Below, in pieces: positions 13,601 through 29,000 of a stretch of DNA of 64,000 nt. The position numbers and the translations under genes were made by a program. Numbering within the stretch: position 1 is the first letter of the stretch; each line of letters opens with the position of its first letter. Source of the stretch: Rhabdophis nuchalis (Eukaryota > Chordata > Lepidosauria > Squamata > Natricidae); contig CM077645.1 in the NCBI GenBank assembly GCA_039707465.1, positions 61,289,850 through 61,353,849 of the forward strand. Direction: 5' to 3'. The notes under the pieces were generated by a model, which ran no database searches, was not told the origin of the DNA, and was given only the letters and a program-made list of their open reading frames with translations.

Positions 13601-16600
13601 CTCAGCGGTCGGTCCTCTCGCCCCTACTGTTCAACACATATATGAAGCCCCTGGGTGAGATCATCCGTGGTTTTGGGGTGGAATATCATCTGTACGCTGA
13701 TGATACTCAGTTGTCCATATCCACCCCAGACCACCCCAACGATGCCGTCGAGGTTATGTCCCGGTGCTTGGAGGCCGTACGGATCTGGATGGGTAGTAAC
13801 AAACTCAAGCTCAACCCATCCAAGACTGAGTGGCTGTGGTTTCCGGCACCCCGGTTCAGCCAGATTACTCCAACTCTGGCCATTGGGGGCGAAACACCGG
13901 CCCCCGTGGAGAGGGCGCGCAATTTGGGTGTCCTCCTGGATTCCCGGCTGTCCATGGAGGATCATGTGGCGGCCGTGGCCAGCGGGCGTTTCATCAGGTA
14001 CGCCTGATGCGCCAATTGCGCCCCTTACTGGACCGGGCTGCCCTTCGCACAGTCACTCAGGCCCTCGTGACATCCCGACTGGACTACTGCAATGCTCTCT
14101 ACTTGGGGCTTCCCTTGAGGTGCACTCGAAAGCTACAGCTAGTCCAGAATGCAGCCGCGTGGGTGATTACGGGAGCCCCCAGATGCTCCCACATAACACC
14201 GATCCTGCGCGACCTGCACTGGCTTCCTGTGGTCTTTCGGATGCGCTTCAAGGTCTTGACGACCATCTTCAAAGCGCTCCATGGCTCGGGGCCTAGTTAT
14301 ATGCGAGACCGTCTCCTGCCCCATACATCCCTTAGACCAATACGCTCCCACAGAGAGGGCCTTCTCAGGGTGCCATCGGCCGGACAATGCCGGCTGGCGA
14401 CACCCAGGAGAAGGGCTTTCTCTGTGGCGGGCCCTGCCCTTTGGAACGACCTACCCCCTGAACTCCGCACTATCACCGACCTCCGCCTCTTCCGCCGGTG
14501 TTTAAAAACACACTTATTTCATCAAGCCGGCCTAACATAGCCTCCGCTGGGACAAATATTAGACAGTTTTAAATGGGGGATTTTAATCTGGTTTTAGCGC
14601 AGGTTCTGTCATTTAATAGGTTTTTTAAATTATATTTGGTACTATTTTGTATATTGTTTTAAATTCCTGTGCGCCGCCCTGGGTCCTCTCGGAGAAGGGC
14701 GGGATATAAATTGAATAAAATAAAATAAAATAAATAAATAGAAGTGCGCAGAAATAACTCAGACTTACATCACTGGTGTATTTTGAGACCTTGCTAACAT
14801 TCCTGAATTGAGGAGTGTCGCAGTAGTTAATACTGTGGCCTTTACTGTTCTCCAGATCCTTCTTATACTCAACCTTAAAAATTAGAATTAACAAGAACAA
14901 AAAGATACATGTAAGGTGATAATCTGACAGACAGACAGACAGAAAAAAACGCTCATATATCATCCATATATCAGAACCATTTTGCAGATGAAAAAGGGTA
15001 GCACACCTCATGATATTGGCACAGCTGTTATACTCTGACAATAATAACCAAGCCTATTGTCTATCACTTTCATACAACTGCAGATTTTTTTTCTGAATTT
15101 ATTTGCTCTGGTGAAGCTTCTCTTGCACAAATTTAAAATTAAAAAACTGATATTTTTTAGATGAAAAAGAGATGATGGAACAGTGGTAGTTTTAGAAAAA
15201 AAGCTATCAGTGTTTCAGAGATAGAAAGTAACTTTGTGATAAGTCCGACAAAGTTACATGTAAATAATTATAATAAAAATAAAATAATAAGTAACAATAA
15301 TTTACCTATAAAAATATCCTCTACATTTAATGTCAATCAAGATATATGATTTTACCTCGCTGTACAGCTTGTTCACATCCTGGGCTTGCTTAAGAACTAG
15401 ATTTTCTTGGGCTGAAAGACAGTGGTAATGGGCTGCTCCTTTCATTTGGGAAAAATCCTTCTTGTATTGAATCTGAAAAAGAAATGAGTATTTCTTTTGA
15501 TAGTAGCAAAATATTTCTAACTAAAATATTGCTTGTAATTCTGAAATCATGTATTTAGAGCATACTCAATCAGAACTCAAACAAAGGGTCATTTGGTAGA
15601 TCACAAAAAACAACTAATGTCCTCAAAGGACTTGCTCTTTTTATAGGTTTCTATTAATTGCTCAAATAATATGACACCAGATAAACTACAGCAAGTATTT
15701 TGGATCTGGACCATGTTAGCCGAGATATACAATTTCATACTTACATCACTAGCCAATTCATTTGCCTTCTTAGCATTTAGATATGCTGGTGTGATCATAG
15801 CCGGGAAACTGCCTTTTCCTCTATGTTCTTCGTATTCTTGCATATAATCCTAAAGAACAATCAGCAGTGATCAATTACTTATTGATTTTTATATCTCATT
15901 TTAATGTTAGACTTTGTAAACAGTACTGCATTCATATATTGCAACATCAAATGGGCAGTGTAAAAAAGTAGATAGTGAAAGACGCTGAAAACATTTTACC
16001 AATATATTTTTAAATCCCCAACATGAACATAAGAAATTATAACCCATATTGAAAGCATCATCTTTTAAATCCATTCATTTATTTGTAGATCACACTAAAG
16101 AAATGTACGAATTGATAAATGCAGTGCAAACAAAATGACAAAAGTGTGATGTACAATGGTGTCGTGAAGTAAATTTAGCTAGTTTTTTTTCTTTATCTCC
16201 CTTTTAATTTTTTTTCTTTTCCTTATTCTTTTCTTTTCTTTGCATGACATTGCTTACCTAAAACCAAGCACTACTATAGGTCACATATACTATTCTAAGA
16301 AATCCATACAACCATGGGATGCAGAAAATACAGTATATGAATTTAATAAATTAATACATTATAGTGGACCTTATTAATCATGTCCTTGCTAAGGATATGG
16401 AGAAACCTTTCTCTTATCTTGCCATATCAATGAAGAAAATAATATATATATATACTATCTAATAAATTCTTACAAACAGCTGACATACCTAATCTTTGTA
16501 TCTAGCTGAAACTCCATATCCCCATTTCATTTTATTCCAAAATTCACAAGAAGTAACATGAGGTACAGAATGTGAGGCACTAATGCAAAAGGCCTAAGTT

Positions 16601-19600
16601 ACAAGAGGAACTACTACTCATAATATGAAGATTGAAACAACTATTTTAGAAGCAGAGTGAAATGGACTACCTGTGAATACATTTGATTGTTACCTGATTA
16701 AATTGATCTACATTTTCTCTTAATGTGCCAACAGAATGACTTGCTTTTCCCTTAATTTCTTTTTCATATCTTTGGTGATACTTAACCTGAAAGAAATGAT
16801 AAAAAAATAAATGAGTTTATTCTGACATTCTTGTAGGTCTAAGATTGATTGACTACTTTCTATATAAATGTGCAGAGCATAAAAAAGTAAATAAATAATG
16901 TACAGAAAAAGTGGAAGAAAAATAGAGAAGACATTACCTACATTTATCGGTAACTGGAAACCTCTTGTGAATGTTTTGTGTAAAAATGAAAAAAAATGAA
17001 CTGATTTATGGCTTTGATGATTAAACAGGATATATTATAGAAGGAAGAAGACACAACTTAAGAGAGAAAGCTTAAAGTATAATTGTGCTTATAAATGCAG
17101 TGAAGAATATTGGAAGCCACATCTGTAACTATTTCTTCCCTATTTTTTTTCAGTTCTTTTCTTTTCTTGCACTTTTTGCTTTCTCTTTGTTTCTTTTCTT
17201 CCTTAATTTATATTAGTGTGTATTGGTGATTATCTCCTTTTCCTAAAGCTTCCCAAGAAAAATTATATTTTTTAAAAAATGACTAGCCAATGATCACTGT
17301 TGTCACATCAGCCCAAAAATTGATGACGAGATTGAATTTAATTCCTTACAGAACTAAATATTTACACCTAATTCGTATATTTGGGAGTGCCAACTTCCCA
17401 CCATTCTGGGGTTAATTTGTTTTTCTCTTGCATCCTAAAAATTATTTTTTAAGCATAAATGTTCCATAGTAAGGAGCAACCATTGGGTACCATAATATTT
17501 GTAATTTTTTCCACTGCAGAAAATGCCGTAATTTTTAAAAAATACGGTACAGATGTAGCTTTGATTTAGCATGACTTACAGAGCATATGTTATCTTATAG
17601 ACAGAATGTGTTCTATTCACGACTTGTAGAACTTACATCGCTAGCAAGTTCATTGGCTCTTTTAGCAATCTGATAAGCTGGTGTTATCATAGCAGGGAAG
17701 CTTCCTTTCCCTCTTTGCTGTTCATACTCTTCTGGATATTTAAACTGGGAAAAAAAAGTCAAGAATGTGTAAAGCTATAGCAATAGAGCTATAAACCCAG
17801 TTCATATAAATCATGGCCTAGATCAATATACAAAACAATACATATAATACAATACATACTTATTAACTGAGGCAAAATTAAGCAAGTCATTTAATTATTT
17901 TACATATATCAATCTAGCTATGAAAAGATAAGTAAGAAATAGTAAGAAGACCCATGTATGTAATTTTTCTTTATACTTACATCACTCATGAACTGGCCCC
18001 CAGCTTCATGAAGTATTTCTGGAGTATCCATAACACTGCTGAATTTGGAAGCATGTTCTTTATGTCCCTGTTTGTATTCCACCTAGGGATAGAAAGGCAA
18101 CATTTCTTGAAAATAAATAAAGAAAAAAAACATATTTCTTGCTACTAAACAGAAAAGGGCAGGAATATCTAGTCGGTTTTCATTTGGTTTCGGTTTCTGC
18201 AAAGTTTTATTCAACTTCTATGTCTATACATGACAAGATTCCAAATGGCATCATCAAACAAATAACACTCCAAGGCTAGAAGTTCCTCAAAGTTGCAATT
18301 TATTAAAAAAGGCATGTTGGCACATCTGGGAGAACCCGAATCTGAAAGCTTCCAGGTTTTCCCACCCAGTTGAAAGTTCAGGATTCTGCCACAACACCAC
18401 AAGTTCATCACATGGTCCAACCTTCCACTGCTATGAAGACAGAGTCCACCCATCTAGTTCTGGCCAGGTGCAGAAATAAACGATGACCTTGGCTTCCTAA
18501 GAAGAATATTATTATGGCTACATATCACCCAACACCACATAATCCCCCCTGCCAGTTTCCCATAGTAAAAGGTGTAGCAGGCCTGAAGTCCAAAAGAAAA
18601 GATGGCTTGCAGGCATGAGAAGACCTATATGGTCTGCTTATACTTGGTTTGATTTAGGTCAAAGTAGATGCCCTCTCTTTTATTTTTATTTTTACTTTTT
18701 TTTTTTAGAACCACTTACCTACATAATTGGAAATCCTAAAAATTACAATGGATAGCTAAGATTTTATTATACACCAATGGTACTCATGGACTAATAGGAA
18801 AGATTGATTTTTGTTTTGTTTATATAACAGAGATGTCTACACCTATTCTTATTTCATTAATACATGAACTTGGAATTCTGTCTTTTGCTAAATAAATTGA
18901 AATAAATCAGAACTAATTACACTTACTCATGCTAAATCTTTAAATTAGCAGAGATTATTTAAGTTACTGTTCGATTTCTTCATCTTGACACAATTGTTTA
19001 TGAGTTATTCTTAACTGTTAAAGTTTATTTTGTTGGCTGTTTAGACATACAAGAAAAAAGTTCTAGACAGATCTGAAAGAAGATCTAGAAGCAAGACTAA
19101 ATAAGGTAAGATAGAAGCAAGTAATATCAATTTATAATTTGAAAGAAATAAAAAATATTGATAGTAGTACCATAATATTATTTTAAATTAATATTCAGAA
19201 TGTTGAACATATTTCTTTGGTAAGGCCAGTCTATAATATTTTCTCTATATATTAAAGTATATATTAAAATAAATGGATATAATTTCACCTTTATAATTGT
19301 TCAGAATCAGAACAATCTAAATCAGAAGCAAAATTCAGTTTCTCTTTGGGTTTTCAATAATGATAAGATTCTACTATATTCCAGGCACATTTTGGGATAT
19401 GGGGGGGGGGGGGGATGTAGGTGTAGGTAGGTATATGTGTGTGTGTATAATTCACTCAGTATCTGTGCTTTATGTTGCAATCAACAAATGTGCATGTGTG
19501 TAAAATACTGGACCATAACAAATGTGATCTGTTTCCCTATGAAAATGAGATAATCAGGATTTTAAAATAATAATAATAATTATAATTAATTTATTAAACT

Positions 19601-22600
19601 TTATTAAACTTGTTGACCGCTCCCTCTCCCCGAAGGGACTCGGAGCGGTGCACAGGGCTAATAAAACAATAAATACATACATATAGTTAAAAAACAAATT
19701 AAATATTTCCCTGCGCTAAAAATCCAATTAAAAACTAAAATCCCCATCTAAAATTTCTAGCAGCCCCATCGAAGAGAGACTAACCTAGGCCGGCCAAGCA
19801 GAACAGATATGTTTTTAATTTTAGACGGAAGGAGCGGAGGTCCGTGGTAGTTCTAATGTCAGGGGGAAGGTCGTTCCAGAGGGCTGGGCCCGCCACAGAG
19901 AGAGCCCTTCCCCTGGGCGTCGCCCGCTGACAAAGTCTAGTGGACGGCACCCGGAGAAGTCCCTCTCTGTGGGAGCGAATCGGCCGTGTGGATGTGTGCG
20001 GCAGGATCCGATCCTGCAAATAGCTAGGTCCCGAGCCATGGAGCGCTTTAAAGATGATGACTAGAACCTTGAAGTGCACCCGGAAGACGACAGGCAGCCA
20101 GTGCAGCTCGCGCAAGAGCGGTGTTACGTGGGTACACCTTGCGGTTCCCATAATTGCTCGCGCGGCTGCATTCTGGACTAGCTGAAGTCTCCGAGTGCAC
20201 CTCAAGGGGAGCCCCATGTAGAGAGAGTTACAATAGTCCAGTTGGGATGTCACGAGAGCATGAGTGACTGTGCGAAGGGCGTCCCGATCCAATAGGGGGC
20301 GCAACTGGCGAACCAGGCGAACCTGGTAAAACGCCCTCCTGGCCACGGCTGTCACTTGATCTTCCATGGACAGCCGGGCATCCAGGAGGACACCCAAGTT
20401 GCGCACCCCATCCACTGGGGCAAGATGTTCGCCCCCAATGGCCAGCGATGGAGTCAGCTGGTTGAATCGGGCAGCCGGAAACCACAGCCACTCGGTCTTG
20501 GTCGGGTTGAGCCTGAGTCCGTTTCTTCCCATCCAGATCTGTACGGCTTCCAGGCACTGGCACATCACCGCTACGGCATCGTTGGGGTGGTTTGGGGTAG
20601 ATATATACAGCTGAGTATCATCAGCGTAAAGATGGTACTCTACCCCAAAACCACGGATGATCTCACCCAGCGGCTTCATATATGTGTTAAACAGGAGAGG
20701 CGAGAGGACCGACCCCTGAGGCACCCCACATGTGAGGGGTCTCGAGGTCGACCTCTGCTCTCCTGTCAACACAAATTGCGATCGGCCAGAGAGGTAGGAG
20801 GAGAACCACCGTAAAACGGTGCCTCCCACCCCCAACCCCCCCAGCCGATGCAATAGGATACCATGGTCGATGGTATCAAAAGCCGCCGAGAGGTCTAATA
20901 GGACCAGGATGGAGGAACAACCCCCATCTCTGGCCCTCCAGAGATCATCGACCAATGCGACCAATGCCGTCTCGGTGCTATGCCCGGGCCGAAAGCCGGA
21001 CTGGCGCGGGTCTAGATAGTCAACTTCCTCCAGGTGACGGGAAAACTGTTGTGCCACCACACTCTCAACAACCTTCGCCAAAAAGGGAAGGTTGGAGACT
21101 GGATGATAGTTGGTTAATAAAGCTGGATCCAAAGAGGGCTTCTTAAGGAGGGGCCTCACCATAGCCTCTTTTAGGGAGGCAGGCAAGGAACCCTCACTTA
21201 AGGATGCGTTGACAACCTCTTGGAGCCAGCCTCGTGTCACCTCCCAGGATGTTTCTACATTTCTATTTTTTTCAAAAGGTTAAGTAGGCCTCTCATTATT
21301 ATTACTTTAGTTGGACTCAATATCAATTAATTAATTTATTTTCTAAGTCATCCAAGTCCAGAAGATTCTTAGTAGCTAAACAGAATTTAAAAACAACATT
21401 ATTATATGACCAAAAGAAGTCTTTAAAATAGTAAGTATTAGGGGACCAAAACCATCCTTCCGTATCCTTAGCAACTCTTAAGGCATCTCAACCAAGGCCT
21501 GAGGGAAAAGCCTCAAGGGTTTCAAACAATATTTAATGACAAGTAAGGTGGAAGCTACACAGATTTCTAGGTGATATTATTCCATAAGACAGGTGAATAT
21601 GAAGTGCCATCTTGTTTTGATGAAAGGATGTTGAACTTACATTCTCTGGCCTTATTTGTCAAACCATTATGCTGATTTTATTCTCTACAGGCCAATTAAT
21701 TGCCAATGATGTTCATTTTAAAACACGGACATGACATAAAGGATACATAAATATAAATATATCATATAGCAAAAGCCTGATAATGTTAAGGGGAAAAAAA
21801 TCCTTCAAAACTGTATGGAAATTCTGAAAGGTTTACGGGATGGAAATAACTATTTGTAACATTACCAATTTTTTAAACAATGGTAATTTTAAATACTTTG
21901 ATCCTCAGTTGTTAAAATTTTGTTTTTTGTTCATATCACAAAAAAATGCATTTATTAATCAAAATGCTAATTTATTTGTTCTGTTTATTTGTTAGTAAAA
22001 TTTATATAGTCTTTCATGTCATGAGAAGTGACTCTTGGTAGTATATAACAGTCAGAGACTGCACAGACACATGTGTGGCCAAACACACATACACACACAA
22101 AATTGTATAAGCATTGGCTTTAATCCTTAAAGAATTCCCAACTACTATCATCATAGCACAATCTATGGCCTAAATTTTATAAATAAATAAATAAAATCTC
22201 GTTTCTCTCTCCTCAAATTCATTCTCATGAACTTACATCACTGGATAGCTCTGTGGCTTTCTTGGCAATCTGATATGATGGAGTCATAGAAACTGGAAAG
22301 CTTCCTTTTCTGTTTTGCTGCTCATATTCCTGGTTATTCTTCAACTAGACAAAACAGATATGTATGCATGCATTTACACTAGGCCATAAAATTATTTCCT
22401 CTAATATTGATTTATTGGCATCTCAATTTGCAATGGGTTAGAAATCAGGAGACTGTGAATTCCACTTCTAGTCTTGCCTTTGAACCGGTCACTGTCTCTT
22501 AGTCTTAGAAAATATGTAAAACCATTTCTTACAATGTTTTCAAAAAGATGTTATGTCCAGTTACAGAGAGTTACGGATAACCTGAACTCATAGACACTAA

Positions 22601-22980
22601 GTTTCAGAATAACAAGATATATTTGTATATATGTGTGCGCTTTCTAAGCAATGCATTTAGAAGCCCAATATTGGGCTTAGAAGCTGCCCTTGAAGCTATT
22701 GTCTAAATAGTCCTTTTATTGGGATACATTTGGTGAATGTATTTTTCTTCACAGAAAAATAATCTTTGTTTTACCAGTTTCTTAGTTTTCAGAGACATGT
22801 TCTAGAGATGGACAGAGTGCCAACTCCCTTTACAAAATTTCTTTCCATCATTCCATTTGACAAGTAAGAACAAAAACGTCAAGGATTCTGCATGATACTC
22901 ATAAGCAATGAGTAATAAGCATAAGCTATTGGAAGAAGAATAGAATTCAGAGCTTTTAAATTTTTCATTTCTTTTGCCTT

Positions 22981-23073
<93 letters not shown>

Positions 23074-26000
23074 TTAATTTGTAGACCGCTCCCTCTCCCT
23101 CTCCCTCTCCCCATAGGGACTCGGAGCGGTGTTATTATAGCGGTGGTATTATAACTTAATCAGAAGATTTTTTCCAAAGTCATGGAATAAAATACTGAAA
23201 ATAGTCATCCATTGCTCATTTTTGCTCAATTAATTACCATTTCTACTAGATAATTTTATATTACTTGTTTTCATTTGTATTGTGTCGTTTTTCCACAAGT
23301 TTAATACAACAATTTGATTCCATTGGTAATATTTCATTTAGGTTAGACTGAGTGTTCAGATTAAGAAATGAACTTTATGATATAGCAAAAATTTCAATAT
23401 GGATTATTTTTGTATCCAAATTCAGCAATCCAAATGTCATAATTTTTTATTTATAAAACTTAATGTATTATCAACTTAATGTATTGTCAATGTTATTAAT
23501 AAATAACATTGATCAAATACAGCTTCATAGGAGATTATTTTAAATTTTATACTGGAATAAGACAGGAGATAGAATGACAATTAATTGTGAATTTACATGC
23601 CATATCTAAATATCACCTCTGTGTAATTAATTATAGTTACCAGGATTCTAAATAATTTTAAATAAAAGAACATTACAAACAAAAAGTTATTTCTTCTTTA
23701 TAGTCACCTACTCTTTTAAAAAGCTCTCTGATGAGATGAATACAAGATGGAGAAGCTAATAGAGAAGACATTATTTCTTTAATACAGACATACAGTCACT
23801 GAGTTTCAAATAATTCTTTCTCTATCAGTTTCCTATCCCCTTCATACATTGTTGGTAATGTATATGTAATTCCCCAATATTTGTTTTAAAGTGAACACAG
23901 ATTGCGAAGGCTGTACGTGACAGGAAGAATAAGAATATTTTATTTCCACATATTTCCTTAAATCAGTTAGCTGAGCAACTAAGCCTTCATGAGAAATTTG
24001 TTTTACAGATCAATGTCATAAAGAAGCTATTTACTTACATCACTAAGACTTTTCTGTGTTTGTGCTATCTTGATCATTTCTAACTGTGGGATAGTTTCTC
24101 TATACCAGGATTTGCTTTCATTACATACATCATGGTAGGTTTTCTAAAAAAAAAAATAGATGTATAATACGAAATTAGTACAAAGATTGCATCCATTTTT
24201 ATTAGTTTCCAAAAATGAATTAGTTTTCTAAGTAGTATTTATAAATAAAAGGCACATATCTATTTTATGTATTTTATATCAATTTTACACTAGTCTTATT
24301 GCTTCTGCATAGGAACTGAAAATGTCATTCCCCTTTTCATCTGTTTGTTCACACTGAACATGAAGAGTGAATTACATATAACTGTTCCTTATTTCAGTTC
24401 CAGGACATTTCAGCAAGCTGGAAATAGACTAGAAACCAATAAAATAACATCCTAATCTCCTGAATTACAACATTATGTAATTGCAAGGCAGTTTCCTATT
24501 TTGTTTTTTATATTCATGTATCTAACTATGGCGTCTCACTAAAAATTCAGTCACCATTTTTTTTCTTTATGAGACACTTGTCATAACTAGAGAATAATTT
24601 GCTCAAATATCTCTATGTTATGCAGAATCAAATATAAATTAACCACATGGTCTAAATTCACATAAGCACATAAGCAAAAAGGTGGCTAGCTGTTGGTGAT
24701 GTTGTGTATTACACAAATAGGTCTCGGTGGAGTTATCCTGCAAGTAAAAATCATTTTGAATTTCATCTCCCCTCTCAGTTACTTTTGTTATGTGATAGAA
24801 TTACCTTTTTTTCTATTTTTAAAATAAAATTATAAATATCTAACCAAAACAGCTGAAGATGAATGTGACATACGTATAAATAAACATGAAATTATGTATG
24901 TCTACTCAGAAATAAATGCATTAATTGTATAAAGCTACCATTCTAAACTTTGCATGACATTTCAAATTCAATTTTTTTCAAATTTACATAAATCTTCAGA
25001 TCAGGCCACCAATAATTCAGACATATATGGCTCATTCTTCAAAGAACCAAATGAGGGTTGGATAAAAGTTACAGCATATCAATGGTACAAGTAAGAATTG
25101 TTACAAGCTTATTCTCAGAGCCTAATTAAAATAAATGAATTAATAAATTAAAATAAATGAATTAATAAATTAAAATTAATGAATTAATAAATTAAAATTA
25201 ATGAATTAATAAATTAAAATTAATGAATTAATAAATTAAAATTAATTAATTAATTAATTAAAATTAAATAATTCATAAATTAAATTTAATTAATAAATAA
25301 ATTAAAATTAATTAATTTATAAATTAAAATTAATTAATAAATAAATTAAAATTAATTAATAAATAAATTAAAATTAATTAATAAATAAATTAAAATTAAT
25401 TAATAAATAAATTAAAGTAAATTAAAACATAGTAAAAGCAAATTAAATGTTTCTACTATGCATGCCATACTGTGTAAAATATACAGATTGCATGTTGTTA
25501 AATGGCAGTCCTCTGTCTGCAAGTCTTGTTAGTCGATATCATGATCGGTCAGAGAAAGGGAGGAATGGTTGCTAAATATTGTATATGCACAAAGGAGAGT
25601 CACTCAAGATTGGAAAGTAATTTTAGCTCGCCAACAAAATCAAGTTGCTAGCTATATCAGATAACATTAATAGAAAACCATACTAGAAAAAAGGTGATTA
25701 GTGACAACAGCAAAGGTAACATTCATACTGGCACATGGTAAACCACTCAGTTTCATATCAAGAAAACTGCATTGGTCTTGTGGTTAAACTGACAATATAG
25801 TGCCAGGCAATGGACTCTTTGAACTCAAAAAAGTGCGAGGCAGCTTCTTACTCAAGGCACAAATAACCAAGCTCAGGTTATCATATTTTGGAAACATTAT
25901 GCAAAGACCCAGCTCTCTTTGAGAAGTCCATAATGCTGGAAAACATGAAAAAATGGCATGCTAGAAACTCAATTATAGTAACAAAGCCATTTGGAAACCT

Positions 26001-29000
26001 GAATAGCCAGGTTTCTGGTCTAATTATCTGGTGGCTCAATCAATCAAACAGCACAAAAAAAATTGTGAAGAGCTAAATATTAGTATATTAAACCTTGATG
26101 ACTTAACAGCTTTTTACCTGACTTATTTGTTGCATTTTCTGCGTGGCTTCCATGTCTCTAGATTTTACATCGCAGTGAAAAATGGACTTGAATTTCTCAC
26201 CCTCTTCTCTATATTTAACCTGTATAAACGTCCATATTAAAAATAAAAAAGCATTGTATTAAATAAATAACTATAAAGCAACTATAAATTATCTTAGTGT
26301 ACTAGAACTTAAATTTTCAAGTTCTTTGGTTTATATTGTGTATTTCAAAGAGGCATCAAAAAGCACATGTTTTAAGATTTAATTTTAGAAAAGATGTCTA
26401 AGACAGTGAAAATTATATTTAATATATTTTAATTATTTTATGTAAAAATATACCACCTCATAATTTTGAAATGTACATAAAACAGTTGATAATACAACCA
26501 AATTTGCCAAATAGGATATTCAGTACTGCATCAGGCCAGATTCCACCCTCTTCTTCACAATATCTCCTAGCATTTGATATTTGCATCTGATCCTAGAAAC
26601 ATCATATATCCCACACTATTTATCAATTTCAATGCCTAAGATAAGATATGATTTGAGATTTGGTGCCAATGATTTTCAAGTTTGAGATTTTGGGGAATTG
26701 AATTGTGCATACCAATGCTGTTCTATTTAGAATTTAAAAAAATCATTGATACCATGATCTGCAGAAATCTCTAAGAATCATTCATTGAACAAATGTAGCA
26801 GATTGTATCCTAGATCTGATTTACCATTGGAATTGTGTATCCAGAAGAATTGATTTATCCTATCAAACATTTGGAATTTTTTACATGGTCAGCAGTGATT
26901 TCCATAACAACGTTGTTCAGTTGCATTATGTAAATTCCAAATAACAGAATAACAGAGTTGGAAGGGACTTGTAGGTTATATAGTTCAACCCTCTGCTCAA
27001 GCAGGAGACCCTATACCATTTCTGACATGTTGCATGTGAATTACAAGAAAGTGGACAAGGGTCTACAACAAGTCTTGACAACCACCACTGCATTCAATCC
27101 TTGCCTACCTTTGTGTGTTCAGACATATAAGAAAGGAACATATAGATAAGTTCTCAAGATTAATTTTGCACTTTGAAATAAGTTGTTTTTAGGCTTTCCT
27201 TGGAAAACATTACTCTGTATTCTCACGTAATAGATAACGATAGACTGCAAAAACTTTTCCTTGGGTAAAACGTTATAATGTATAGCTGTCTATAAACTCT
27301 AGTCATTTGACATGAAATTAATCTGATCTTCTTTAATTAGCTTTCTTGAGGCAAAAGTTATGTTATTTATTTTGGACTTCTCAGCAGCTTTTGATTGTAT
27401 TTATGACAGAATCCTTCCAAACTGAATAAGTTGGATGCTTACCAAACTAAATCTTTCATTTAAAAAATAAATATATGAGAAACAGCTCTTATAAACTCCC
27501 TTTGAATTTTCTCTGAAGCTTCATTTTATGATTATATAGACCAGGATGTCTTCTATATGGCAAAAGGAAAGGAAAAGCAATGTCTGTTTTTTCTAGCACT
27601 CAATTTACTGGAAGTAACAAGATCTCCTATCATGACCTTCAAACGGAAATAGACATTGCTTTTGATCCCTGACTCATTCCTGTCCAGATATCTCATGCTC
27701 AGTTTAAAAGAAATATAATTGTTGTTCTTGCAGGTTTTACGAAGGGATAATTCAGAAGTATAATTTTGATTCTTTTTGTCTATATATAAGAAATTTCAAG
27801 AAATCATCCAAGAAAGCAATATAGAATGAGGGTCAGAAAGCTGTAACAACAATGCCCATCATACTTTAAACAAAATAGAAGCATCAAATACATATTCATA
27901 TCATACATATTACATCTACAAACTTACTCAGGAATAAGTCCAATGAACTACAAGAATTTATATCCAAGCAAACATATACAGTATTGTATTGTAGAAGATT
28001 TCCTGTTTCAATAGTGAAAACCCATAGGCAGTATAAAAAGAACCAAGGCCAGAAATTTAGGAAAGCTGTATTTGGACATATTTTAAAGGATTTTTTTAAT
28101 AGGGGAATGGTATCTAGCAACCTCCATAAAGTCTTACCAGGTTTCTCCATTGCAACTATGAAGAACTCATTTGACTTTATATTTCTGCTTAAAATAGAAT
28201 ATCTCAGGATCAAAGTCAAATTCAACAGAAAAATAATAATCCATTTTTTAAGATAGCTAGCAACTTTGAGAAGTAGAGAAAATATACATTTTAGTGGAAG
28301 GAGGGAAATTGTTATGTCTATAGATACCTTAAAAAATCTAACATTATAACGTGATACACATTGAACATCTTACCTCACTTATCGCTTCAGACTGCTTTTT
28401 CACATTCATATTTATTGGTGTGTCAAAAATACTTGTGAATGTATTGTTTCTGGGGTTATGTCTATGAAAGAAATCAGACACAATTTTAGAGAATTATTAT
28501 CAATAATGTCTGAAAGAATAGCATTCTTTTAAATAGAGACACGTATTATCACATGACATTTATTTGATCACTGAACAAATTCCAACTTGAAAAACTGGAG
28601 GGGCTTATCATTTAACTTTGGCAATAATGTATACATTGTTATATATAATTATAAGTGTAAACAATGTAATTATTATGTTTCAGGCACTGAATATTTAACT
28701 TTTTTAATACATGGTGGGTCCCGAAGCATAAGGAGTGCTGTTACCTTCCCATTGAAGTGGTACATTACAACACTCCATGTCATGCTGGCAATTTGACCAC
28801 ATAAATGTCTTCAGACAGCACTGAATCAGTGGTCTTGAAACAGAGATGAGCTTTGCTTTGGGCAACAACTAGCCAAATAAAATCTGCAGGGACTCCTTTT
28901 TTAACTTTTATTGAAGCATAAAGAACTCATTTGATATTATTAGGGAAATACAACACTGTGTTTCTCTGCTCTTAACCAAAATATTGGGCCTTTCTCACTA

